Shown: positions 33,085 through 41,356 of the stretch, piece after piece
Position numbering within the stretch: the first letter of the stretch is position 1
Layout of the letters: each line of letters opens with the position of its first letter
The notes under the pieces: generated by a model
What the model was told of the DNA's origin: nothing
Databases searched by the model: none
The model's input: only the letters and a program-made list of their open reading frames with translations
NCBI GenBank assembly: GCA_040255465.1
Contig: JBDZVA010000001.1
Location: 558,001 to 622,000, forward strand
DNA from: UBA5793 sp040255465
GTDB taxonomy: Bacteria > Planctomycetota > Phycisphaerae > Phycisphaerales > UBA5793
Reading direction: 5' to 3'
Length of the DNA stretch: 64,000 nt
Program-made: the position numbers and the translations under genes

Positions 33085-33891
33085 ATGCCCACCCCGCGCA
33101 AAACCTCCGCCTTGCGCCGCCTCTTCAAACAACTCATCCTTTGCATCAGCCTCGCCGCCATCCTCCAGTACGCCGTCGCGGTCGCATTCTCGCTGAAAGG
33201 CTCGTATGGGAACCGACGTCACTCGTGGTCCCTCGGAGTTTCGGAAGGGCCCCTCTACGCCGCCGTCTATGTTTACGAACACCCGACCTTCGGCCGAGAT
33301 GTCCTGATAGGTTCGTTTCAGTTTGCGACCAATCGCCAGGGGGTGCCCGTCCCCGACACCATGCCCGACTGGAGCCGGGCCGAGTGGCTCAACGAATTCC
33401 AAACGGCCAGCCGCCTCGCCGACCCGAGTGAGAAGATGCCGCCTCCGCAACCCCCGGCATGGTCGCGCATCGCAATCATCCGAAACGGCTCAACGTTCGA
33501 CTACGCGGGTGGCCAACCGCAGCCCGGCGACTTTCTCGAAATCGCGTCCGGCTGGCCCATGCGGAGCGCGACCTGCTTCGTCGACATCTGCCCCACCATT
33601 GTGCGCGACAACTATCGTGTGCGCGGCGGCTGGCAACTCACTGACCCGCCAATCGTCGCAGACGTCACGCCCCGCGCCATCCCCCTCACCATCGACTGGC
33701 CCGGCGCGATCGTGAACACACTCACCTACGCCGCGCTGCTGGTGATCCCGTTCATCCTCGCGCCGCTGCTGCGCCGCTACCTCCGCCGCCGCGCCGGCCG
33801 CTGCCCCGACTGCAACTACGACCTCCGAGCCACAACCACCGGCACCTGCCCCGAATGCGGCGCGGCGATCACGCCGCGTGCTACGACGTAG
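33085..33891 (+). CDS. Membrane protein with C-terminal CPDCNYDLRA zinc ribbon
   Basis: 268 residues. An N-terminal basic stretch precedes one helix (QLILCISLAAILQYAVAVAF). A soluble, probably external domain of about 170 residues follows (for example VSEGPLYAAVYVYEHP; FVDICPTIVRDNYRV). A second helix (IVNTLTYAALLVIPFILAPLL) and a basic stretch lead to the ribbon CPDCNYDLRATTTGTCPECG in the cytoplasm. The layout matches at least three other genes in this window. Function is unknown. Confidence 0.75.
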   Translation: MPTPRKTSALRRLFKQLILCISLAAILQYAVAVAFSLKGSYGNRRHSWSLGVSEGPLYAAVYVYEHPTFGRDVLIGSFQFATNRQGVPVPDTMPDWSRAEWLNEFQTASRLADPSEKMPPPQPPAWSRIAIIRNGSTFDYAGGQPQPGDFLEIASGWPMRSATCFVDICPTIVRDNYRVRGGWQLTDPPIVADVTPRAIPLTIDWPGAIVNTLTYAALLVIPFILAPLLRRYLRRRAGRCPDCNYDLRATTTGTCPECGAAITPRATT

Positions 33892-33900
33892 GATCATGCG

Positions 33901-34557
33901 ATGCAACCTCGTTGGCTCAGCCGCGGACTCATCGTACGAACAGGCATCTTCCTGCTGCTCGGCGCGATCATCAACGTCGCGGTGGCCTGGTCATGTGTGT
34001 GCTGCTCGGAAACCGAGTGGTTGCCACCGAGCAGTGCGCGGTACTCCCCATGGCGGGCGAGTGTGCCGCGCGGATGGCCGAAGCGAGCGATCTTGTGGGA
34101 TGAGGAGCGCGGAGTCGGACTGAACGCACGCTACCTCTCGGCTTACGATGATCCCGAGAAGCAGAGTGACAGGTATGTGCAATGGACCTTCGAGGCAGGC
34201 CTGCCGTTTCGATCGCTCATGATTGAGAAGCACCGCAAGGAGTTGGTCGGCGCCGAATACGGACCACTTCGACCGACGTATCCGTTTTCCGCCGACGAAA
34301 GACAAGGGTTCGAGATCCCGGGATGGGTTCCAGTCAGCCCATGGACTCGCTGGCAACGAATCTTGCCGCTTCGACCTCGCCTCCTCGGCTTCACAGCCAA
34401 CTCGATCACGTATGCGTCCTTTCTCTGGCTCATATCGGGTGGTCCGTTCGCGTTGCGCCGTTCCATTCGCATTCGGCGCGGCCACTGTCCCAACTGCAAC
34501 TACGACCTCCGAGCCACCACCACCGGCATCTGCCCCGAGTGCGGGGCGCAGGTGTAG
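33901..34557 (+). CDS. Membrane protein with C-terminal CPNCNYDLRA zinc ribbon
   Basis: 218 residues. One N-terminal helix (GIFLLLGAIINVAVAWSCVC), an external domain, a second helix (ITYASFLWLISGGPFALR) and the ribbon CPNCNYDLRATTTGICPECG. It is the tandem paralogue of the previous gene and shares its ribbon almost exactly, while the external domain differs. TAGGAT ends 6 bases before ATG 33901. The TAG stop is inside a dispersed repeat (34554-34590). Confidence 0.75.
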   Translation: MQPRWLSRGLIVRTGIFLLLGAIINVAVAWSCVCCSETEWLPPSSARYSPWRASVPRGWPKRAILWDEERGVGLNARYLSAYDDPEKQSDRYVQWTFEAGLPFRSLMIEKHRKELVGAEYGPLRPTYPFSADERQGFEIPGWVPVSPWTRWQRILPLRPRLLGFTANSITYASFLWLISGGPFALRRSIRIRRGHCPNCNYDLRATTTGICPECGAQV

Positions 34558-34590
34558 GTCGGGACCGCCGCTCTGAGCGCGGCCCGGCGG
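34554..34590 (+). repeat. Dispersed repeat GTAGGTCGGGAC, plus orientation
   Basis: It starts GTAGGTCGGGAC and ends GCGGCCCGGCGG. Together with the minus-oriented copy at 34642 it can form a long stem just past the zinc-ribbon gene. Confidence 0.6.
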
Positions 34591-34641
34591 TTCGAGGAGT
34601 GTTGCAGATTCGCCGTGCGCTGCGCGCCAATCACCCAACCC

Positions 34642-34674
34642 GCCGGGCCCGCGCCGAGCCTTGTCCCGACCTAC
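34642..34674 (-). repeat. Dispersed repeat GTAGGTCGGGAC, minus orientation
   Basis: On the minus strand it reads GTAGGTCGGGACAAGGCT and then a GC-rich end GCGCGGGCCCGGC. The same 33-base unit is found at 52272-52304. Confidence 0.65.
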
Positions 34675-34819
34675 ACCCCGATCCAACTGTCTCTCTCTGC
34701 GCCCTCCGGCGATTCGCCGCCCTGAGCGAGGCTCTGCGAGCCGAAGGGTCGCGATCTCCCCGAAGGTGCCTGAGCGACAAGTCGAATGGCTGCGGTAAAT
34801 TGCCTTTCCCCTGCATTCC

Positions 34820-34893
34820 CACCCAATCCCGGCTTTTCTCCGTGCCCTCTTCGTGTCTTGGTGACCTTCGTGGTGAAAAACTTCGCCTCCCGC
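34820..34893 (-). repeat. TTCACCACGAAG-type intergenic repeat, copy A
   Basis: On the minus strand it reads TTTTTCACCACGAAGGTCAC, then CAAGACACGAAGAGGG. It is linked to ACCCAATCCC at one end, as in copy B. Repeats of this type are dispersed in many bacterial genomes and often give false ORFs. Confidence 0.65.
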
Positions 34894-35031
34894 TGGGTGC
34901 CGTGGTCTGACCGAAGCTCTGAGAGGGAAGGCCACGCGCCAGCGCTATCGGCGATCAGACTCGACGGCCCACCCGCCGCGCGCCCGCGTGAATGAGCTGA
35001 TCGCTGGCTCAGCCGCCTCCACCTTTCACGA

Positions 35032-35310
35032 TCAGACTCCCAAGCGCGGCTCTATTCGACGCCAGCCGGTGTGCTCTGATATCGCCCAGGTGTGCTGCTG
35101 ATACCTCCCTGCATGCGCGATTCTCGCACGGATCCACGGAATGCCGTACTCGTCGATTTCAAATACCACTGACGGCGTTCGTCGCTTGAGCATGGCCTTC
35201 ATGAACGCGCGACTCTCCGGAGGCACCGTAGCGCCAGGCGTGGCCCACTCCTCAGGGAGCGCGACGAAGCGAACACGATCACCCACTTTGAGTTCACGCG
35301 GATCGGGCAT
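35032..35310 (-). CDS. Small soluble protein, 92 residues
   Basis: 92 residues beginning MPDPRELKVGDRVRFVALPE and containing VVFEIDEYGIPWIRARI and AISEHTGWRRIEP. It is rich in aromatic and acidic residues and probably forms a small beta-barrel. I have seen this kind of KVGDR...EIDEWGxPW protein in planctomycetes, with no function. The ATG at 35310 is preceded by GAGGTAGG. Confidence 0.6.
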   Translation of the reverse strand: MPDPRELKVGDRVRFVALPEEWATPGATVPPESRAFMKAMLKRRTPSVVFEIDEYGIPWIRARIAHAGRYQQHTWAISEHTGWRRIEPRLGV

Positions 35311-35360
35311 TTTCAAGCCTACCTCGCGCCAGGCACTCGCACGAGGAGAAATCAAAGCGA

Positions 35361-35561
35361 TCACTGCTTGCTGCGAGACGTACTCACGCTGGCTCGCCAT
35401 ATCAGGATGCAGATGGCGCCGATCGCGATGAGGATCTTTGAGAATGAGTACCACCGCTCGGCCGGGAACAGGTCGAACGCTGCATCCAGCAACATGAGGA
35501 TGGCCATCGCGCCGAGCGTCCCCACCAGGATCCAGTCGGGTTTGGCGCCTGCCGTTCGCAT
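35361..35561 (-). CDS. Putative two-helix small membrane protein
   Basis: 66 residues. Two hydrophobic stretches (WILVGTLGAMAILMLLDAAF and ILIAIGAICILIWRA) are separated by a short polar loop. It lies 50 bases upstream of the 92-residue gene on the same strand. No Shine-Dalgarno is clear. Confidence 0.4.
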   Translation of the reverse strand: MRTAGAKPDWILVGTLGAMAILMLLDAAFDLFPAERWYSFSKILIAIGAICILIWRASVSTSRSKQ

Positions 35562-35605
35562 GAACAAGTGTATTCTTGCCCAATGTTGTCTTTCGCCCGC
35601 TGTTT

Positions 35606-35664
35606 CATCCAATCCCGCGCGATTCCTCGTGACTTCTCTGTGTCCTCCGTGATTCCGTGGTGAG
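35606..35664 (-). repeat. TTCACCACGAAG-type repeat, copy C (degenerate)
   Basis: On the plus strand CATCCAATCCC is followed by CTCTGTGTCCTCCGTGATTC and CGTGGTGAG. It is a diverged relative of copies A and B. Confidence 0.5.
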
Positions 35665-35680
35665 TGTTCCCCCCCAACCC

Positions 35681-35702
35681 GCCGGGCCTTGTCCCGACCT
35701 AC
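35681..35702 (-). repeat. Dispersed repeat GTAGGTCGGGAC, truncated copy
   Basis: On the minus strand GTAGGTCGGGACAAGG continues directly into CCCGGC, missing the internal GC-rich part. The flank CCCCGATCCAAC is shared with the copy at 34642. Confidence 0.55.
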
Positions 35703-35763
35703 GCCCCGATCCAACGGTTCTACTCAGCGTTCTCTGCGATAAGTCGTCCTTCTCCCGCATCCC

Positions 35764-35840
35764 CACCCAATCCCAGCAGTTCTTTGTGCCTTCTCTTCGT
35801 GTCTTCGTGCATTGGTGGTGAAAAACTTCGCCTGCCGCAC
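35764..35840 (-). repeat. TTCACCACGAAG-type repeat, copy B
   Basis: It shares CACCCAATCCC, TTCGTGTCTT, GGTGGTGAAAAACTTCGCCT and CCGC with copy A, with the same order. Together with the upstream GTAGGTCGGGAC element it forms a composite module present twice. Confidence 0.65.
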
Positions 35841-36362
35841 ACACGCGCCACACGCGAAGCGCATCCCGTGCGCGGACTTTCTGAAAACGCAAAAAAGTTG
35901 ACCAAAACTCAAAATCACCCCCCTCAGAAAAATGAAAATCGACGAAAATTCCTGATTCGTCCCGCACAGAAGCGCTCATTTACACAAACGCGCTCCGAAG
36001 CGCGCACCAGCGCTCAAAAATCGCGCACAGGAGCGCTCTGGCGCGCATGAAAAGTTCCCGACATGGTGCATCTCCGTGTTGGCACGCATTTTGCGTTGCA
36101 CATTTTTCGCAATCGCGCCTGCCATTGCGCGAGCCGCGAAAAAAGTCACTCGCCGCCGCGCGAGTGGGTGGCCTTCACAGCGCGCAGCGCTTCAAAAACG
36201 AAGTTGGCCGCGCACGCCGGTGCACGTCGATTCCTATTGGTGATGACGCATTTCGATGAGTTCAACTCGAGTTCGACACATTGCCGCGCGTCGATTGCCC
36301 AGCACCGCATCGTGGCCGTTCGGCTCACTCACGGTCTGCCGACAGCCGCGGCTCGTCGGGCC

Positions 36363-36764
36363 TCACGCCGCAACGCGCAACTGGCCGCGATGCAGATACC
36401 TTCGCAGCCGGGCGCCATCCACCTCGCGGGTGAACTCGCGGAACGCGATCGCGATCCGCGCCGGCCCTGGTGTGCCGTCTTCCTCGACCCAGATCACCCG
36501 GCCGAGCACCACGATCGAACGGCCCGGCCCGGTCTCAAAGCCGGGCGGCAGATGAAGGCACAAAGCGACTTCAGTTCCCGCGGGGATGACATCATCCAGC
36601 TCGATCTGCGCCCCGCCCTCGGAGAGGTCGTAGGCGTGTCCATCGAGCGAAGCCTCGGTCGATTCGAGCGGCCGCACCGAGACGGCGTGGTACATCGGCG
36701 GCGTCGAAAAGCGACTGAAGCGGCGACGATCGGGTCCGGCAAAGCCAAGCGTCGATGCGGTCAT
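36363..36764 (-). CDS. PilZ domain protein
   Basis: 133 residues, a single PilZ domain. The c-di-GMP motifs are RRRFSRFSTP near residue 13 (RxxxR) and YDLSEGGAQIELDD near residue 45 (DxSxxG), followed by strands ending in VALCLHLPPGF. It should bind cyclic di-GMP. The ATG at 36764 has GGGAGG upstream. No GGDEF or EAL gene is in the window, so the partner is elsewhere. Confidence 0.88.
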   Translation of the reverse strand: MTASTLGFAGPDRRRFSRFSTPPMYHAVSVRPLESTEASLDGHAYDLSEGGAQIELDDVIPAGTEVALCLHLPPGFETGPGRSIVVLGRVIWVEEDGTPGPARIAIAFREFTREVDGARLRRYLHRGQLRVAA

Positions 36765-36991
36765 GTCTGGTGTCCTCCCAAAACAGGACGCGAACGAGCC
36801 AGATTCGGGGCAAGAAACCCGGAATCGCTCGATCGGCCAAAATGGAGATCGGCCAAACGGTTATTGGGCTTGAGTGGACTGTCGGTTTCGAGGCACAATT
36901 CGCGAAGTCGAGATCACCACTCTCGGCCGGCGGACCCGGGGAGGGTGAATCGCGGATTTTTGGCCGCAAGCAGCTGTCTCGGCCCCAAAAC

Positions 36992-37813
36992 TCAGCGACC
37001 GACGAAGAATCGCTTGATGGAATGGATCGTCAGCGAACGGCCAATCGCGGCGATGGCCTCGGTCAGCGGAATGTGTTTGGGGCAGACTTTCACGCAGTTC
37101 TGGGCATTTCCGCAGTCATTCAGGCCACCGGGGCCCATGAGAGCGTCGAGCCGGTCGCCCTTGAGCGATGCGCCGACTTCGTGCTCGTTGAACAGCCGCA
37201 CCTGGGCCACGGCGTTGGCACCCACAAACTCATTGTTTTCAAGGTATTGCGGACACGCCTCGAGGCAGCAGCCGCACGTCATGCACTCGGAGATCCGGTA
37301 CCGCATGGCCTGCGTGTCAGGCGTGGAGCGGGGGCCGGGGCCGAGGTCGTACGTCCCGTCGATGGGCACCCAGGCCTGGATCCGCTTGAGTTGCTCGAAC
37401 ATGCGCGACCGATCCACCCACAGGTCGCGAACGACGGGAAACTTCGACATTGGCTCCAAAGTGATGACATCGCCGTCATTTGGCGCGTATTCGTCGATGA
37501 GGCACGAGCAGGATTGCCGCACTTTGCCGTTGATGACCATGGTGCAGGCGCCGCAGACTTCTTCGAGGCAACCCGAGTCCCAGACGGGCGGTTGCGTCGT
37601 TTTTCCTTCGATTGTCTTCGGATTGGCGCAGATCCACTGCAGACAGGAGATGACATTGGCGCCAGCGGGGACAGGCACGTCGAATTCTTCCCACCGGCTT
37701 GGCTTGCCGGGGCCGTCCTGCCGCTTGATGCGGATCCGCACCTTGCGGGAGGAATGGGCGGAAGGCTTGGAGCGGGCGGGTGCTTCGGGTGCGTGGGTGC
37801 TGGACATCATCAT
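36992..37813 (-). CDS. sdhB: Succinate dehydrogenase iron-sulfur subunit
   Basis: About 273 residues. The [2Fe-2S] site is CLEEVCGAC plus a later Cys in VRQSCSC; CMTCGCCLEACP and CGNAQNCVKVCP bind [4Fe-4S] and [3Fe-4S]. It carries electrons from SdhA to the haems of SdhC in complex II. The N-terminus has a variable extension (SSTHAPEAPARSKPSAHSS). Three ATG codons follow each other (37813, 37810, 37807) behind GAAGGTAAGG, so the start is uncertain by 2 residues. It is 27 kb from sdhCA and stands alone. Confidence 0.95.
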   Translation of the reverse strand: MMMSSTHAPEAPARSKPSAHSSRKVRIRIKRQDGPGKPSRWEEFDVPVPAGANVISCLQWICANPKTIEGKTTQPPVWDSGCLEEVCGACTMVINGKVRQSCSCLIDEYAPNDGDVITLEPMSKFPVVRDLWVDRSRMFEQLKRIQAWVPIDGTYDLGPGPRSTPDTQAMRYRISECMTCGCCLEACPQYLENNEFVGANAVAQVRLFNEHEVGASLKGDRLDALMGPGGLNDCGNAQNCVKVCPKHIPLTEAIAAIGRSLTIHSIKRFFVGR

Positions 37814-38006
37814 CCTTACCTTCAACTTGTCGGGCGAAATCGCCGGAAGTCGATCGAATTGCGGCCGTATTGTCGTGGGCATGATATCGGCGATTGGGTG
37901 GCCCGGCGAAGGCTGCCGTTGGATGGACCGGCGAATTCAGGCCGATAGGGGTGGAGCACCTGAGGCGTGTGGCGGGGGTCGGGCGGGGCGTAGCGAGGAT
38001 TCGCAT

Positions 38007-38930
38007 TTGAAGGCAGCGGCGTTTGTCAAACTGGCGCGGGTTGGCGACTGGGCCAAGAACCTCTTTGTCTTCCCGGCGCTGCTGGCCTCGGGCAAAACGA
38101 CTGAGCCCGAATCGATGGCCGCGGCTTTCATCGCTTTCTTCGCGTTTTCGTTCACCGCCAGCGGCGTCTACAGCATTAATGATGCGCTGGACTGGAAAAG
38201 CGACCGGCTGCACCCCGTCAAGCGGCGGCGACCCATCGCCAGCGGTGCCATCTCCCCGGCCGAAGGGAAGATGGCGGGAGCAGCGTGGCTCGCGGCCGGG
38301 TTCGCATTGAGCTTTGCGACGGGTTCGTGGCATCTTGCGCTGGTTCTGGCGTGTTACCTCGCGTTGCAGGTGCTTTACAACACGTTGCTCAAACGCATCG
38401 CCACGGTCGATGTCATTACGCTCTCGATTGGTTTTGTTCTTCGCGCGTGGGCGGGGGCCGTCGCGATCGGCGTGGTCGCGAGTCTGTGGCTGCTGGCGAC
38501 GGTGTTCTGCGTGTGCCTGTTCCTGGCGATGATCAAGCGATTGTGCGACCTGAGCTCGCTCCAAAGCGCCGGTGCCGAAGGAACCGCACAGTGGCACGCG
38601 GCGGCGGGGTACCAGACCGTCGAAGAGTTGAACTGGATGCTCGCAGTCAGCGCGGCGTGCTCGGTGATCACGTACCTGATGTACAGTTTGTCGACGCACA
38701 CGGCAACGGGCCCCGGCGTTCGCGGCCTGGCGCTGCTCACGCCGCTTGTCATCATTGCGATGTTTCGCATCTATCGAGCAGCGCTGCGGGGTACGAGCGA
38801 CAGCCCGTTTGCGATTCTGACGGAAGACGCGGTGGTCATCGTGTGCAGCGCGCTCTTTGCGATTGCCTCGACGGCGCTGCTGGCGATCGAGCCGCTGGGC
38901 AAGTGGGTCGATGCGTTCTTCGGGTTGTGA
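38007..38930 (+). CDS. UbiA-family prenyltransferase, DPPR-synthase-like
   Basis: 307 residues, eight or nine membrane helices. The opening LARVGDWAKNLFVFPALLAS and the motif INDALDWKSDRLHPVKRRRP followed by IASG (NDxxDxxxD, then RxHPxKRxRPIASG) match decaprenyl-phosphate 5-phosphoribosyltransferases more than quinone enzymes. A second polar patch is MIKRLCDLSSL. It would join PRPP to a polyprenyl phosphate in the inner membrane. The start is TTG 38007 with GAGGAT eight bases upstream; an ATG at 37923 would add a non-family N-terminus. Confidence 0.83.
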   Translation: MKAAAFVKLARVGDWAKNLFVFPALLASGKTTEPESMAAAFIAFFAFSFTASGVYSINDALDWKSDRLHPVKRRRPIASGAISPAEGKMAGAAWLAAGFALSFATGSWHLALVLACYLALQVLYNTLLKRIATVDVITLSIGFVLRAWAGAVAIGVVASLWLLATVFCVCLFLAMIKRLCDLSSLQSAGAEGTAQWHAAAGYQTVEELNWMLAVSAACSVITYLMYSLSTHTATGPGVRGLALLTPLVIIAMFRIYRAALRGTSDSPFAILTEDAVVIVCSALFAIASTALLAIEPLGKWVDAFFGL

Positions 38931-38934
38931 TCGC

Positions 38935-40254
38935 ATGAACACCAGCGCGAAGCAGTCCGAGTCGAGCAGCGCGTGGGCGGCGTGGCTGATCTGCGCGCTT
39001 GGCTGTCTCGCGTTGCTCATCGCAGTTCGTCTCACCTTCGACCTCGGCGCGCTGCCCGTCAAGTGGGATGAGAAGTATGTCAAGCCGGTGCTCGATGCGA
39101 TCTTCGCGAGCCGGTGGTCCATGCCATCGCTCATCGACTACGACGACACGAAAGGGCCGGTCTTCTTCTGGCTCTATGCCGCGTTCGGTGAAGTGTTCGG
39201 CCGCGATCCTGGATCGATGCGCTGGCTTTCGATTATCTGCACGGCGTTGTGGGCGGTAGCGCTCGGCGGTCTTCTCGGACGGGAGGAGCGGCGGCCGAGT
39301 CAACTGGCGGCGGTGATGGCCTTGGCGCTGACGTTGCCGTATGCGATGGTGATGAGCCAACTGATCATGAGCGAGCCGAGTTTCCTGCTCGGCTGCGCGA
39401 TCATGGCGGTGCTGGCCGTACACTGCCTTGCCAGCGAGAGGCCGCGCCTGCGTCGCATCGACGGACCGATCGTGTTCGGTATTCTCTTTGCGATCCTGTT
39501 GCATCATCGCATTCACGTGGTAGCGCTTGCGGGGGCGATCGTGTTGCTGGCATCGCATCGCGACCGGTGGAAGAGTTGGCCGTGGTTCGCGGCGGGGCTG
39601 GCGGCTGGGTTGAGTCGGCTGCCGCTGTATCTGCAATGGGGCGGACTGGTTGGCGAGTCGTTTCAGCATCGTTACAGCGTGGGGTTGCGGCTGGACAGCC
39701 TGGTCTATCTCAGTGCGGCGCTGCTGCCGACGATCGGGTTGGTTCTGCTCGTGGGGTGGATGCGGAGGCGGGAACTCGGCCGGCGGACCATGGGGGTGAT
39801 TGTGATCGTCGGCGGGTTTGGCGCCGGCCTGGCGGCGATGGCGCCGCCGGCTCTGTCGAGCGATCCACAGGCGCTGAATTTCGCGGGCCCGGTGGCGTCG
39901 CTGCTGCGGCCGGTGGCGGACTGGCCAATCCTTCTCAATGGACTCTTTGCGGCGCTCAGCGCGCTGGGGGCGATGTGCCTGGCCTGCCTCGTCGCGCTGA
40001 CGTGGCGACAGACGGATGGCGCATCGTCGATGGTCCGCCTCGGCTCGCGGCTCGCGTGCCTGACGATCGTGTTCGGCTGGTTGCTTTCGGCATTCGCGGG
40101 CGGTGACGTGTATGACCGGTACCTGATCGCGTTCACGTTTCTGTGGCCGGTGCTGTGCATGCGTCTGTTCCCCTGGCCGCTGCTGATGGCACAGGTGCTG
40201 TGGCAGGCGGCGATGTCGGCTCAACAGGTGGTGACCTACCTGCACGCGCCGTGA
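38935..40254 (+). CDS. GT-C type membrane glycosyltransferase-like protein
   Basis: 439 residues, about 11 helices. The first external loop has VKWDEKYVKPVLDAIFASRW and SLIDYDDTKGPVFFWLYAAF (each partial), which resembles the Asp-containing loop of GT39/GT83-like enzymes. It starts 4 bases after the UbiA-like gene, so the two form an operon. It likely uses a polyprenyl-linked sugar made by its neighbour; this is inference from position. Confidence 0.7.
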   Translation: MNTSAKQSESSSAWAAWLICALGCLALLIAVRLTFDLGALPVKWDEKYVKPVLDAIFASRWSMPSLIDYDDTKGPVFFWLYAAFGEVFGRDPGSMRWLSIICTALWAVALGGLLGREERRPSQLAAVMALALTLPYAMVMSQLIMSEPSFLLGCAIMAVLAVHCLASERPRLRRIDGPIVFGILFAILLHHRIHVVALAGAIVLLASHRDRWKSWPWFAAGLAAGLSRLPLYLQWGGLVGESFQHRYSVGLRLDSLVYLSAALLPTIGLVLLVGWMRRRELGRRTMGVIVIVGGFGAGLAAMAPPALSSDPQALNFAGPVASLLRPVADWPILLNGLFAALSALGAMCLACLVALTWRQTDGASSMVRLGSRLACLTIVFGWLLSAFAGGDVYDRYLIAFTFLWPVLCMRLFPWPLLMAQVLWQAAMSAQQVVTYLHAP

Positions 40255-40402
40255 AGAATCGAATGAAGGGGAGGTGAGTCGGACCCGGTCGCGTTGAGGC
40301 TGGTAGAATGTCGGTACACCGCCCGAGTTCACTCGTGGTGGCCACCCATTCCGGCGATCGCAGCGCCGGCCGGCCGGATTGCCGGATCAACGCGGAGGCA
40401 GG

Positions 40403-41224
40403 ATGCCCATGCCCGACGTCAGCACGAAGCCGATGGACACACTCAAGGAACGCTACGAGGAGGTTTGCCGTCGCGCTGAGGCGGCTGCGGTTCGCGCCGG
40501 CCGCCGGGCGGAGGATGTGTTGATCGTGGCGGTGACGAAGTACGCGTCCCCTGAGCAGGTTCGCGAACTCATCGAGATGGGGCACGCGGATTTCGGCGAG
40601 AATCGGGTGCAGCAGTTGGCGCGGCGCGTTGCGGCGGTGGACGAGTTCCTCGAGCGGCACAAGACGATGACGCCCTCCAAGAACGTGACGCTGCCCCCCA
40701 AGGTGCGCTGGCACATGATCGGGCATCTCCAGCGCAACAAGGTCAAGAAAGCGCTGGAACTTTCAACGCTGGTCCACACGGTGGACACGCTGCGGCTGGC
40801 CGAGGAGATTCAAGAAAGCGCCCAGCGGCGCGAAGGGCCGGTCGACGTGCTCATGCAGGTGAATGCCTCATTTGAGAAGCAGAAGTCGGGGGTGGCGATG
40901 CCGGCCGCGCTGCATCTGGCCGAGCAGATCGATTCGATGGTTCACCTGAGGCTGCGCGGGCTGATGACCATGGGTCCGATGACCGACGACCAGGAGGCGA
41001 TCCGAGGTGCTTTTGAGCGTTGCGCTGACTGTTTTGACGAGATTCGCAAGCAGGGCATCGGCGGAAAGGCGTTCAATATCCTCTCCATGGGGATGACCAA
41101 CGACTTTGAGTTGGCGATCGAATGCGGGGCGAATCTCGTCCGCATCGGGACGGCGATCTTCGGCGACCGGCACCACCTCGATCCTGATCCTGACCGACCG
41201 GATGGCGAACCGGATGAGGATTGA
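40403..41224 (+). CDS. YggS/PLPBP family pyridoxal phosphate protein
   Basis: 273 residues. The PLP lysine is in VLIVAVTKYAS; DFGENRVQQL, RWHMIGHLQRNKV and the phosphate-binding region SMGMTNDFELAIECGANLVR with IGTAIFG complete the fold-type III barrel. The family keeps PLP supply and amino-acid balance; no enzyme activity is known. GGAGG lies 4 bases before ATG 40403 and 10 before ATG 40409. An Asp/Pro-rich tail ends the protein. Confidence 0.93.
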   Translation: MPMPDVSTKPMDTLKERYEEVCRRAEAAAVRAGRRAEDVLIVAVTKYASPEQVRELIEMGHADFGENRVQQLARRVAAVDEFLERHKTMTPSKNVTLPPKVRWHMIGHLQRNKVKKALELSTLVHTVDTLRLAEEIQESAQRREGPVDVLMQVNASFEKQKSGVAMPAALHLAEQIDSMVHLRLRGLMTMGPMTDDQEAIRGAFERCADCFDEIRKQGIGGKAFNILSMGMTNDFELAIECGANLVRIGTAIFGDRHHLDPDPDRPDGEPDED

Positions 41225-41356
41225 ACGGTAGTTCCGCCCTTTCTGCCACCTAAGATTCACTTTTCATCCCTGATCGAGTCAGACCGTCGCGCGCGGAAAC
41301 CCGACGGCGCAATTGGCCGATGATGTCCTGGTGATCCGGGCGGCGGTTTGAGTTCC

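Larger units (their letters stand above)
34558..35031. other. Gene-free region rich in dispersed repeats
   Basis: 474 bases. It holds an inverted pair of the GTAGGTCGGGAC repeat and a TTCACCACGAAG-type repeat; the remainder has no supported gene. Short translated frames here are repetitive and not protein-like. Confidence 0.7.
35562..36362. other. Gene-free region with repeats and an AT/GCGC-rich patch
   Basis: 801 bases without a supported gene. 35606-35840 holds repeat copies. From about 35836 to 36210 the sequence alternates A-rich runs with many GCGC and CACACA alternations, unlike nearby DNA. No conserved reading frame is seen on either strand. Confidence 0.6.

Noticed and set aside
35402..35979. 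Minus-strand frames rich in HHGITEDTEKS or FHHQCTKTRREG
   Set aside because: These are translations of the TTCACCACGAAG-type DNA repeat, a known source of false ORFs.
35900..36060. Replication origin
   Set aside because: One TTTACACAA resembles a DnaA box, but no cluster of boxes and no dnaA or dnaN gene is present.
36063..38006. Very long open frame upstream of the UbiA-like gene
   Set aside because: It runs antisense through PilZ and sdhB, whose motifs are unambiguous, and its translation has no domain. The real gene starts at TTG 38007.
37476..39134. Long minus-strand open frame of about 550 codons
   Set aside because: It is Arg/Gln-rich and antisense to the UbiA-like and GT-C genes. 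High GC gives such shadow frames.
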